From Ophiothrix spiculata (Eukaryota > Echinodermata > Ophiuroidea > Amphilepidida > Ophiotrichidae), in assembly GCA_000969725.1 (NCBI GenBank), contig JXSR01S017602.1: a stretch of 33,064 bases of DNA, one strand, 5' to 3'. The notes under the pieces are model-generated. The model made no database searches. It saw nothing but the letters and a program-made list of their open reading frames with translations, and had not been told where the DNA came from. A program made the translations under genes and the position numbers. The first letter of the stretch is position 1, and the number at the start of each line of letters is the position of its first letter. This document shows positions 1 through 13,400 of this stretch, piece by piece.

Positions 1-1350
1 TGGCTGTGTAAGATTCCATTCATCTTAAAGCTGCAATACTTGATCCTCATGTGATTAAATCATCACTTGTATCCTACATTTTTGTATCTGGTTAAGGTGG
101 AATTACCCCTTCGGTGTATGTATACAATGAAACATCTTTTTTTATCTTGTACAAGGAGTACATGACACTGATATATATTTACACAATATACACTAACTGC
201 TTTTAAAACATGTTACAATTTACATCATTATCGTGGCAACGGCGGCAGTTTTTAATTGCATATATCTCAAAAACTATAAGAGATATTGATCTGAAACAAG
301 TTGCATTTGATTTCTAAGGAACTTGGCTATGGGGCATATTAGAATAAAAGAGATTGGGCATTAATAAGGGTTGGGGGTTGGGATGTAACTTCGTTGAGCC
401 AAAAGCATAATTATGATATTAACAAAAAGAAGAATGGAAAATAAATTTAACATTTCTGGCTGTTCTGATTATGAGTTTTCAAGTCAAGATTTAACAAGCT
501 TATATTGTTTTGAATTTTTGCCACATCAAAAGTTGGTTAACTTTCAGTGGCAGAAAGAGGTACTTCTATATGTGGTTGTAGGTTTAGAGTCGGATTGACC
601 ATGATATGATGATCAATAATCAGTATTATTATCTAAATATAAGGTATTTGATATCAAAGTTGGCTTTTAGAGAATTTGGTCATAAATATTCGCAGCAGGT
701 GTCGGTCTGAAATCTGTTGTTTATTATGCGATAACATTATATCAGCCAATTTGATTTTCCCAAATGATTAATTTCTGACCTGAAACTTGTCAGCTTTTTG
801 GAGGGTTTGTAATTTTTAGGTCGTCCAATAGAATCAAAAAAAAAAAAAGACCTTATGCCAGTCTGATTTGTGTGCCAGTTAGTCAGTCTATGGGTGAGGC
901 CTGTCTGTGTGAAACATATACATTTGGATAACACTTTTTCAATCCACTCTAATTCAGAGATCTCATGGTGGATTGAGATAAAACTTGGTAAGGGGAAAAG
1001 TATAGTGTTGCAGTTTCATTTAAAAATATGCTCAATAAAAGCATCATTTGCATAATTAATGTATACCTCCAAAACTCCGTCCAAAACTTGTAATATTCAC
1101 CTTTCTAATCAAACTCGCATATCATTGAAGATGATTTTTATGAAACTTACATTGTAATGAGAAGAAGAATTTGAATGCTAAACAAATCTGAGTGGAGTTT
1201 CGTCAGATAATAGCTAACTAGGTACCTGAGTTTGCATAATTAATGAATAACCAAGAAACCTCTAATTTTTTCAGGTGTTTTTCATCCAGATCAAATTCAG
1301 TTCTGGCAATTCACTAACTTTTCTTCAATTCATGCTTTTTATTGTTTCAG
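1..1350. other. Upstream intron, no gene seen
   Basis: AT-rich DNA preceding visible exon 1, taken as the 3' part of an intron because that exon starts at an acceptor. It contains a 13-base A run at 836-848 and a 15-base direct repeat (tttgcataattaatg) at about 1047 and 1231. No open frame resembles a WD40 blade. Confidence 0.7.
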
Positions 1351-1476
1351 TTATGGGATGTAAGGAGAAAAGGATGCATTTACACATACACCGGACACAA
1401 GGATGCAGTGAATTGCCTCAGGTTTAGTCCTGATGGAAAGTGGATCCTCTCAGCAGGAGAAGATGGCCTTATCAAA
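1351..1476 (+). CDS. KATNB1: katanin p80, visible exon 1 (WD40 repeat)
   Basis: Exon of 126 bp, phase 0 at both ends, 42 codons. It follows a pyrimidine-rich acceptor (attgtttcag) and ends at the donor gtgagt at 1477. It starts LWDVRRKGC and contains [17 protein letters not shown], a full WD-repeat blade matching the vertebrate p80 blade LWDIRRKGC. The phase-0 start means at least one more coding exon lies upstream of the window. Confidence 0.95.
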
Positions 1477-4400
1477 GTGAGTAGATCCCTGGCGAAAGTC
1501 ATCAGTGCTCGATTTTAGCTAAAAAGGTTACCTGCACCTGTGCAAGTGGTTTCAAAAAGATACATGCACAAATTGATTTTACATGCATATGGCAAAACTG
1601 ACGATTAATGTAAAATCATGTTTCTATAGGATCCCTGAAATTTCTACCGATGATTGCAGTCTGTACAGCGTACAATTTTTAGTTTTTGTCAATTTATGTA
1701 TCACAGTAAAAGACAAAAATTCACAAAATGGCTTTAGTTATGAAAGAAAAAAATGATATTTCAGCATTGTTTTGTGTACATAATACTCTATACATTAAAC
1801 ATAATGACTGAAAAGTAACTTGCTTGCACCTGTGCAAGTAGGTAGAAAACTACTTGCACCAAGAAAATAAGTACTTGCATATGTGCAAGTATGCAAGTGT
1901 AAAATTGAGCTGCCATGTTTTATGAACGATACTCCATTTTAAGGGAATAACGATTTTCAAAAAGTCATACCATCTTAAATGCCATCATTCTAATTCTTAC
2001 AAAACTGCTCCAAATAAAGATTTAAGTTGAAAGTCTTGTGTGAGGTAAATAGTGTGTAAAACAATTTATTTTTCAATAAGCTTTGACAAATCACAGAGTA
2101 AACATTTAAATGATTTAAATTCAAAGTTGACTTTTTTGACATATATTGATGTATCCTGTACAGATCTGACACTGTCCATGATTGCAAACACTATATTTTG
2201 CTCTTGCAAACACAATCCAGCACAATTCCCGTAGTGCTATTCAAGAGAAGATATCGTGTGTATCCCATCATGCATTGCTTCCTATGTGAAATTTTGTTCA
2301 GGAAGTCATGCGAGTAGTTAGTGATGAAACATGCCCAAAATGCATGATTACAACAATTAACTTTGATTTATGGGCATTTTATCACTAACTACTCACATTC
2401 CTATACAAACAATCCCATAAGAAGCAATGCATGATGGGATACTCACAATATCTTCTCTGGTGCTGTCCCATTTGGTGTGAACCTATCTCGTGATTAGTCA
2501 TATACCATGCAAAGAAATATATAGAGAGATGTGATTTTAATAGTGCTTTTAGCGCCAGTCTGCTAAATAATAATTGTAATAATAGAGCAGCATTTTATGG
2601 CATCTTAATTTGTTTTATATAAAAAAGGAAGATTTGGTATAATGAGCTAAATATACCTTGGAATATGAGAGGTGCTCTTGACAAAATGAGCGGAAAGTCA
2701 CGATTTTCAAAATCAAGTTTATGACATATTTTAATCCGGATTAAGATATGTCATAAAAGATCCTCTATTATCTCAGCTTTCGAATGATATATAATATGTC
2801 ATATTTTCTTTCTCCAATCTTCATTTAGAGATGGAAACATAAGGCAGTCTACTCAAAATCTGGCAGTAAAAAATTGTCGCAAATCGATTTTAAAGTTACT
2901 GATTACTATAGTGTATAATAGCAAAATGCAATAGATTAACCGTGAATAATTACACTTCCCGGCATATTTGACCTTCGAAACTTTAAGTATAGTTTAACAG
3001 TTATTCATGAATGCGTTTTATGTCAAAAAATGAAATTCGACATTTTCACCATATTTTTACTTAAGCAGCCATTTATTCAAATTCTTCAATCGCGACTTTC
3101 CGCTCATTTTGCCAGAGCACCACTCATATCTAATTAGAGCAATAACTGACACCTGAACCTGTTTTGGAAAACAAAACACATGAAGGACTTTTATTTTCAT
3201 GACATGAAAATTTAGTCACATGAAATACAATCTCACATTTACTAAGTAAATGTCATAATTATTTATGAGAAACAATCATATAAAATGGGGTAACGTTTAT
3301 TACAAAACATACTTTATGACATAATTAGCTGCGATATGTGTTAGCACATAATTTTTAACTTTAGCAAAGCGAGCTGACAGTGATATTAATTAGTATATTC
3401 ATATTTATTGCAATAACTCCAACCAACAATGAAATTCTTATCAATCTAATTTTTGAATGTGATGACAATCCGACTGTGATAAATATGGGTTGCATGCATT
3501 ATGACATTTCAATTTAATATTAAAAGTAAATGCAAGGTCTTAACTATATGCAAAAGGGGGACCACACAACATGCCTTAATAACATAATTTTCAGAATATC
3601 ATTTTTGTACAATTTGGTGGGGTAAAAAATAAATTTCCATAAAAAACATTTTGTTTTTCCTCTAAAATCGTAACTGATTTTTTTTTTTTTTTCCAAATTT
3701 TATTTCAATAATGTGTTTGTAATAATAGTATACTTTGAATTCATGAGCATATATTTCATCGATAAATTCCTTTGGGAAAGCTGTTTTCTAACAATTGGTA
3801 GGAAAATATTATTGACAGTTTTTATTTAAAATTTAAAAATTTGACATGAATTAGTATTTTGGCTGCCATTTTGAAACGGAATAAGACATTTTCAAAATTC
3901 TTGTTTTACGTGAACAATGGTGAGTTGTTACCCTGACTAATGATTCAAAGACAAATGATAAACAGTTTTTAAAGCAAATAAAATACTGGATCCATTATTT
4001 ATTTATTATATATTATTATATATATAAATATCATTATTATTATCATCCAATTGAACCCGGCTCTCCCCTTACGCACTAAATGGGAATCAATAATACCTTA
4101 TGAATTTACATGTTAAATTGTGTGACCCGGATCTTCCTTATTGTTGCCCCGGATCTTTCTTATTGTGTGCACACCATTTTCATTGCTTCAAAACATTTAC
4201 TTTGATTCCACATTGTCACAAAAACAGAGAATTGAAAAAGAAATACTATTTTGTGCATTTAAATTTCACCAGAGTGAAAATGAAAAAATAACTTTTATCA
4301 AGAACAGTTAATGAAATTATTAAATCATTTGTCTTTACAAGAACAGGTTCTTAAACCAAGTGTCAGAGTATTTAATCAACAAGCTAAAATCCTCTTTCAT

Positions 4401-7400
4401 TTTTATGTACAAAACCGTTATTTGTTGATTTCATTTCAGTTATGGGATTTAACTACAGGGAAGATGTTACAAGAATTCAAGCATCATCGAGGTCCTGTGA
4501 CGTATTTAGAATTCCATCCAAATGAGTTCTTATTTGCATCCGGTAGTAGCGATAAGTAAGTATCATCAGATTCATATTAGCGGGTTGGCGCAGCGGTAGT
4601 TCCCTCGCCTTGCACCAAAGAGGTCCCGGGTTCGAGCCCCGCGCCCGACACTTTATGTGCATTTGGTTTTCAGTCCATGCTCGCTTCCGCAGGTGTTTCT
4701 CCGGGTACTCCGGTCTTCCTCCTGCATTCAAAACTGAATTTAAAAAACTGTACATCTTGGGAGCCCTGTTGAAGATAAGCTTCCTTAAGCGTACTTGGTA
4801 CCAAGTAGCGATAAGTAAGTATCATCAGAACCCAACTTGGTACCAAGTACGAAGTTGGGTTTCCTTGGCGAAAGCCTAAACAAGGTGATTAAAGAGATGG
4901 ATCTGATTTTGACTTTTAAAATGCATTTTGTGAGGTTTCACCCTCTGGTTTGCATCTTCCTTACTCTCCAGAAGCAGCTGTTATGTAAAAGCAAAAGAAA
5001 TAAAAAATATGTGTACCAGTAAACTCATTATTTAATCAGAGATGCCACATTTCAGAATAAATTCTGAATTCTGAATTTTTCAATTGGTTTATGCCTAAAT
5101 TCAGATTTTTTTTATTGGTTGTTTAGTGTACAAAGGTATCTATAGGCAATTTTGGTTTTTCACATTCTTTCGAAGTATTTCAGATTTTTTGAACACCAAT
5201 GAGTGGCATCTCTGTTTAATGTTTAATCTCCAAAACTATAAATAAATAGGAGGTGAAATTTTGGATTATTGGTATCATTAGATATAAAAATGTACTACTT
5301 TCAGTGGAAGCCTTGGGAATGAGAATATAATCCAGTCAGCACTTTTAAGAAATGGCCCAATTTGTAACGTGAATTGGAAAATGTCAACCAGCAAACAATG
5401 AGATTATTATCCTGTAGGCAACCTTGAGGATCATTCAAAATAAGTCAATATTTTTGTCGAGAAATTTTGCATTACATTTTATTGATTCACAGAAAATAAT
5501 CACAAGTCATATAGTTGATTTTGTTTAAGCTAAATAAAATTAATTGTTTGTCTCAAAGCTCAAAAAGTTAAAAAATATTTTTTTGCAGATTTTAATTTTT
5601 TGTTGAAAAATATTCTTCAGAATTGGCGAAAATTCCATATGAACTCCTTTTATATTTACTTGTAACATAGAATTTTATCAAATTGTTTCTTTATTCTGTT
5701 TTTGATTTAAAAAAGGCAAATCTTAACATTAATTTTGTATCTGACATGTCAATATATGACGGAGTACATGGAACTCTTTTCTATTTAGAATAGCACTCAT
5801 GACTTCTGTCACACACACAAAAAAAAATTATTATTTTTTTTTTAAACAACAGCATTTCGCATTAGTTTTTCGAGAGTTGGAGAGCTTTGAGACAAACAAT
5901 TTGTTTTAAATGGCCTTATCTCTGGATTGCATTATGCATCAACTTAGCACAGACATTTAGTTTCTTGTCAAATTCAAACCTGTAAATATTTTAAGAAAGT
6001 AAGAATCAAATGCATATTTTCTTTATGATGAAATCAGGGGGGGGGTTACTCAAGTTTCGTTTTGGTGGGGATGTGCCGCTGGGAAATTTGAAGTACCACC
6101 CATGCATATACCAATTTTCAAGAAAAAGGGACCCATCCATATACCAATTTCCCTAAATTTTGAGTCAAAAGTTATGCAAAAATTGAAATTTTCTTCGAAA
6201 ATTTACTCAAAGTTGGCGCAAATTTCTTCGATTTTTGTTTGAAATTTATGAAAAAATATAAAATTTTAGAAAATTTTGAAAAACAGACCCATCAAAATAC
6301 CACATTTTGCAAAGATAAAGGAAAAAGCACCCATTGGTATACCAGACAGCCTTGATTTTGCTGGCACATCCCCATTATCACTTTTGTTCTAAGAGAACTA
6401 ATCATCTTGAAATTATTGCGATTATTACCACTTTGGAGTAAAATAAAGGTAAATATTGAATAAATATTCTTTGCAAGAACTAATGCCAAGAAAGCGAAAC
6501 TCATTTCCAAGATCCATATCATCTTTTTGATAAATAGCAGGTCAATTTTCCATGTAATGTGTCATTATGACTCAGCCACTAATAGTCTTACAGCCTTGTA
6601 ATTACATCTCAGCTCATCTTGTGGTGTCTGGTTACTGTAACTCCAGGAAGTTGACATGCATGGCCATGGCACTTCATTGCAATAAGGGCAATAAAACCAT
6701 TTGGGTGTTTTTGTGTAGGTTTTTTTTGCTAAAATGTATTCTAAATTAGATGGAAAGTTCTTTTGAATTTCAAAACATTTTTTTTAAAGAGACCATTCTT
6801 TTGTACTCCTCCCAATACAAAAACTTGGTAACGGTGCCATGTTATAAACCATGCTGGGAAAAGTGGGAATTCTATCTGATAATCTCATTCCTGGGGGAAT
6901 TTAGGTGTTTGAAGGGAAATTTTTGTTTAAAAGATAAAGAAATACGTAAATTTGGAGGGACAATTTTTGAAAGTAGGATCATATTCCTGGGGAGCTTGAC
7001 ATTTTTTTTGCAAACTTGCATTTAAACATGAATTGCTGGCATGCTTGACATACATCATCATTCCAAATTTTTTAGTATTTTTCAAATATTTGAAGTTTGT
7101 TGTTATTCTATAAGATATCAATGATCGGAGGAAACATAAATGGGCAAATATTATATTTATCTACAAGTGATTGTGAACTAACATTTTGTATATTTTTTGA
7201 TTAAAGTTTTAAAGAAATTGAAATATATTGCATACTGTTGATATCTTGATTTCATAATGAAGATAATTGCAAGTGCATTGAAATAAAATGATTCAATCAA
7301 GTCACTAATAATACTTTGAAAACAAAATGTTGTCTGCAGTTTGCTATTGCTTACTCATGTTAGTGAGCCTCTTATATGCACATAAAAATGTACATTTATG

Positions 7401-10400
7401 CGTTTGCCAAATGTGAGTAACACATTTTAGATTGAAAATTAATTTGCTTTGAAATTGATGTGTTCAACAGTCCCAGAAGGAAATGCAATATGGCCAATTA
7501 ATATTCAAGATGCGTCCATGACAACTGCGTCAACAAAACTTTGTACTTTGTATGTTAAAGTAACAAATGAAAGTACAAACGAATCCATTGATGGCAAAAA
7601 AGAAATGCAATTATACTGCATTCTTCAAATGGAAATGAAATTGAGACCATGTTGTACATTTGATAAACAAACTATAGCTTGGCATTCATGAGATTGGCCA
7701 GGATTAAGCATGAATTTGTGTTTTCCTGGTTGAATATCCTCAATTTCTTTAAATTTAAAGTGAAATCCATGAAGGGACTGAATTTTAAGTACTATACTCT
7801 TTCTCAGAGTTGTTTTTCCTTTCAGATCATGCCGTGTGCGCCACTCTTAACGCGCGCGCCAACAGCGTGAGCGTTAGCAATCAAATTCAACAAATCACGC
7901 ACTGCAAATACGTGCGTAAGTAAGTGCATCCGTACGCAGAAGTGCTTAACAACAAGCGTTGGCAAGAAAAAAAAACGCAAACGGGGGAAAAGGTACTCTG
8001 GGATAAACTATATATAGATATCATAGATTTACAGGGGAGATACAAGGCACGCCGCCATTTTTATTCCGGCACGGAGGGAAAATTGGGGGTATTCAGGTTT
8101 TTGCCGATAGCTTGCCGATGATGCATCGCACCTTGTCATAATGCGCGAATATTGAAACACGCACAAACGCTTTGCGTGCAGGTTGGCGTATCGTTCGCGT
8201 AAAGTATAATTTGCGCAGGTTGTCTTTGCGCGTAACCAAGTATCGGCACTCGGAGTAGATTTTGGCGGGAAACGAGTGGACCCGAATACCCCCAATTTGA
8301 GCTCCATGGCTGACGACGCCATTACACGGGCTGGTATACAAAGCCGGATATCTCTCCTGTATATCGATGACAGAGGTAGAGCATCGCTCAACTTTATCGC
8401 CCCCTTAATTACTCTAGGAGAGTGGTATATTAATAAAGCGCTTCTAAAATCTGATATATCCTCAGTCAGTTTCTTTATATCAGGGGTTCTTACAATGTGC
8501 CACATAAATGGAAAAAAATGTAGGGGAAAGGGCCAAACTTGCCTATTTCTCAGTGTATTCCTAATGTATTTCTTTGTTTTTAGAGACCGAGTGTCAAAGC
8601 GCAAATCAGTACTTTAGTTGAGAATCCCTGCTTTATATTCTTCTTCTATAGACCATTTCAAAAAACAACTTTCCGAGAAATTCCGAACCTGATTTTTCAC
8701 TTTCCGGCAATTGCCGACTGAAAAAGTGACTCTTCAACACAATAGTCAGAGTGTAAAGTTCGCATTCTCGTTAACTGGTTGCGTACGAATTCGAACTTGG
8801 AATTAGAGTCAGCGCTACAGAGTCACTTTTACTGAAGTTTCAGTGTGGTGCGCTCCAAGTGACTGGCAATTTTAAGCTTAATCAGACGATTTCAAATGCA
8901 AATTTCACACTTTCTGTGAGTGAGCATATGGTGCCACCGGCCAAAAGTTGTTCAGAATTGATGCCTCTAACTATGTATGTGTCTGAATATAATTATTTTT
9001 CACTTTTATTGCACTGAAAATGCGACACAATTTTCGGACAAGTTTGTTTACAAAATCATATATGCTAATGAGCTCATACGTGATTGGTTGATAAAACGGC
9101 CATGTGACCGACGTTCCGGAGATTTCCGAATGGATTTTAAAAAGGTCTATTGCTTCCTGAAAACTCTAGGAGAGCTTTTTATTACTCTTCTGTTCATTTT
9201 AAATGAGCTGATGTGATTAAAACCTGACCTCTTTTGTATCTACTTAAAGGATGAATTGCCTTGAATTTTAATTTGTATGCCTTGCATAGGTTTTGAAAGG
9301 ACCTAATAATTCTCAAATGTCCAATCTTTATTGTGCAGATAGAAATCTTGAAATGCCCAGACATGAAGTATTTGATTAAATAAGAATCTAAGTTAATCGG
9401 CATAGTCATATATTATTATTAAAATTACATTACTCATACAGTCCGGGTTGGGAAATTTCGCTGCTCCAAATGCTTTTCAGATATTTACAAGGAGCAATAC
9501 ATTGTAGTGTACAATTTGTAAAGCAGAAAAATCTTTGTATAATATAATATCATGCAGGAATTATTTTAGTCAAGCAATATTTAAGATCACTTCAGGCCTA
9601 CAATTACACCTTTATTTCATATGTGCCCTTCTTAGAATCATTGTTTTACGGTATTCATTTTCTTGTACTAATTTAGTTTTTATGTGTTCAATTTTTTTTT
9701 TCAGAACTGTAAAATATTTTGATTTAGAAACATTTGAGCTGGTGAGTTCGACAACACCAGGATCAAGTGGTGTAAGGTAAGTGTCTATGTGACCTAGCTC
9801 ATCAAAACTAACCAATTATTGGTAGCTACATTGGCCTCATTTCATCACTAGGATTTATAATGGTCAATTTTAGCTCGCATTTCCAATAAACATACTATTG
9901 TTGTTTCAAATAATTCTCGGACATGAAAATTTAGAGCCTTGCGTAACACAAATGCGTGTGCATTTTACGCGAGAACACGACGCTTTTCAGGCACGCGATG
10001 TCGCGACACTGTGGATTTCTGATTGGAAACGGTGTTGCGTACTTCCCGGTGTCCCGTTCTTGTCACAACTTGTGGATACGCAGTGGCTGCGTTCAGAAAT
10101 CAAGCTCATGTCCGAAATTTATTTGAAACAATAATAATAGACAGATGTCCAGTATGATAGGTTAAAAGATTAATTCCTTTTAAAAATTTGTTTTACATAG
10201 AAAACCATTAAATAAACTCCCCCCTTCTAAGTTAAAAAAAAAATCTGACTGATCAACCCAGCTGTTGGCACGTGACCAAAGGGCAAGTAATTTTTTTTTG
10301 GATGGGGGGGGGGGCTAACCCTGTTGATTGAGTTGCAACGTCACATTGTATTAGATTAAATTTGCTTTAGTTGTTGCGGCAATATGTAAATGTGTCATGG

Positions 10401-13400
10401 TGCATCGCAACTGCTTTGAATTGCAAATTCGGGTCTTCTGTCATAGCTATACTACAGATTGGCACTCTGAAATGACCTTTGCATATACGGCTTAGTGGAT
10501 TCGAACTCTGTAAGGACCTGATGATTAGAAATATAGATTTATTGCTAAATCATGTATGTCTCGCACATTTGATACTCTTAAGATTTTAGCCAATATCAGT
10601 ATTGAAGTTGGAGTTTGATTTCTACTTGTTCCAGATGTATACAATTTCATCCAGATGGCAATTACTTATTCAGCGGGACCCAAGACATGCTTCACGTGTT
10701 TGGTTGGGAACCAGTCAGATGTTACGACACGTTCGCTATGGGCTGGGGCAAGGTTGCTGATATGGCCGTAGCTAATACACAATTAATAGGAGCATGTTAT
10801 AGTCAAACCAATGTATCGGTGCATGTAGTGGATTTATCGGTAAGTTAACACACCAGTGGTGTGCTATGGGCTGGGGCAAGGTTGCTGATATGGCCGTAGC
10901 TAATACACAATTAATAGGAGCATGTTATAGTCAAACCAATGTATCGGTGCATGTAGTGGATTTATCGGTAAGTTAACGTTCCAGTAGTGTATGCTATGGG
11001 CTGGGGCAAGGTTGCCGATATGGCCGTAGCTAATACACAATTAATATGTTATAGTCAAACCAATGTATCGGTGCATGTAGTGGATTTATCCGTAAGTAAA
11101 GTAGCAGGATCAGAAACTGAAATACATCCAAGACCTTTCAATAGAAACCAGAATGTAGCAGCTTGTAGTCTAATGGTGGACTCTGGTCCTGATTATAATA
11201 CTTGGACGCATCAAAATTGACTGCGCATGCATCGATTCTGTCTCATTTCACTCGCGCATTTATTAATCTATAAGCAGAGTATATCTTGCAAGGCTCTGCT
11301 TGCAAGATCATCACAACCTTTCAGCATTTTGTGAATCCGAGTCACATGACCACCTGATAGGGCAGTCATGTGACACCTGTTCATTGCAGACAGCAGGGAG
11401 GCTGCATCCTTGCTGAGTGCTGGCTGTGGATTTCTACTTATTCTATAATTCCTCTCAATCTTCTAGCTGAGGTTAGAATTTATTTTAAGAAGACCTTGTC
11501 CTGACATCCAATTCAACTATTTTGTATCTAACAAACCCTTTGCATTTATAGATACCGTCACTTCCACAAATTTAACAAATCATCATACTCTATAATACAG
11601 GGATGCCACTTTTCCTACTTTAGTAGGAATTCCTACTTTTTGGTCATTTTGGAGCATTTTCCCTACTTTTTTAAAAATAAAAGTTCCAAAAATTTAAGGG
11701 GTTTTTTTTACTAAAGTGATAGAAAGTTGCATGAAAAAATGGTTCAAAGGGTCAAAATGTGCATGAAAAGAGACATTTTAGCAACTAAAATATCCAAAAT
11801 CTTCTCCAAGGGGAGGCTTTCCTCCCTCCGCTCGAAATTGGTATCCGATCGAGACTAATTTACTACTTTTTTTTCCGTACCCAAGTGGCATTCCTGATAA
11901 TAACCGACGTATTTTCAAAGCATTTTTTGGGCACTGATATGAAATAACTTGGAGGAAAAGGCAATATACATTCAGTGAATCTAGAGTTGAATTGCACAAG
12001 TAGATACAGTACATAACTGGAACAGTTCAAATGTAAGTTAGGTGAAATTTTGATTGTATTTCTTTTCAAGATATCAGTGTGTCTACATTTTCAAGTCTGT
12101 ATACATAATTTTGTTTTACACATGGACATACTATCCCAATTTTGTTTTCATGCAGTAATTTTCAATTCCCAATTTTGATTAATATTAATATTACACTGTA
12201 TCACTGATATACACAATCGATAATAAACATCAAAATATATTGCCCATGAATATTCGAAATTCTTACAAAAAGAAAAGGAAATTGATGTAAAATTCTGCAC
12301 CAGTGAAAGGCAAAAACTAACAGTTGATGTTTTGGTTTGTCTTTGCAGTACTCACAACTTCTTCCTATTATGATATCTTATACATAAGCAATTCCATTAT
12401 AAAACATGTAATATTTATTTTAATCGCAGAGAATCAATAAAACAGGAACAGTGCAAGAAGCAGCGCCAGATTTAGCCAATGAGAACCTGAAGCAGCCGCC
12501 CTCGCCAGCCAAATCGCCACTGACAGCTAGCGGTAGGAAGCATTTCAACAATGAAAGGCCTCATACTACTTCAACTAAGCAAAGGTATGCAGCCGGTCTC
12601 CCTAAGTCCAGCACGTTTGTGAAATTAGACCCTGTTTTCACTTAACAATATTTTTAGGTGAAGATTAGTCAATAAATAAAGTGTTCACTTCAGATTTAAC
12701 GACAGAACCAAGATAAAGTGCTTTGGCCATTTAGTTAGTAACTATGACATGACTCATTGCCATAGGTATGATGTATGAGTAGCATATTTGAAGTGGCCGC
12801 TGGTTAATTTCACACTGAGGTTTTACTTTCATGAATTCTAGTTTTTCTAATAATTTCATTCAAATAAGAGCAATGGTCTCAAACTTGGTACTAAATGAAC
12901 AAGTTCATCAAGCTCTTTAATTTGAGTGGTAATTTAACAATAATAACCAATTTTTTGTAATGATTTAGTTAAAAAATACAAATTTGGTGTCAAAAATGGC
13001 ATAATTTTTCATAAAACACCACTTTTCAGTCACAATTTTCATAAACTAAATAATGATTAGAAATTGTAAAGCTGGTTTTACCTTATAGTGCAGGCAATGT
13101 TTTGATCACTGAATAACTTTGACCCAGTTATCTAACTTCTTTCCTCATTTTATTTACTTCTGAAAAATGACAAAAATGTCCCGTCTGTCACGTCCCGTCT
13201 GTCACAAAAATGAAAGGCCCATTTTTCAAAAGTAACTGGTTTTTAATAAAAAGAAAAATTGGTATGAACTACTTATTCATAGATGATTTACAACAGAAGA
13301 AAACATGAAACTGTAATGCAAGATTAAGATTGTTATTGTAGTAAAAGCAATTTCTTAAAAATATAATGTTTTTTTGGTCCCGTCTTTCACGCCAGTTTCA

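Noticed and set aside
4580..4650. A functional tRNA-Ala gene
   Set aside because: A and B boxes are good, but acceptor and anticodon stems do not pair well and a SINE body follows directly.
8029..8604. 191-codon minus-strand open frame
   Set aside because: It runs through a degenerate palindrome, has no recognisable domain and no splice or promoter context; kept only as a finding.
10863..10967. Copy 2 of exon 4 as a genuine extra exon (extra propeller blade)
   Set aside because: Only ~16 bp separate the first donor from the nearest ccag, too short for an intron, and splicing from exon 3 to that site would shift the frame.
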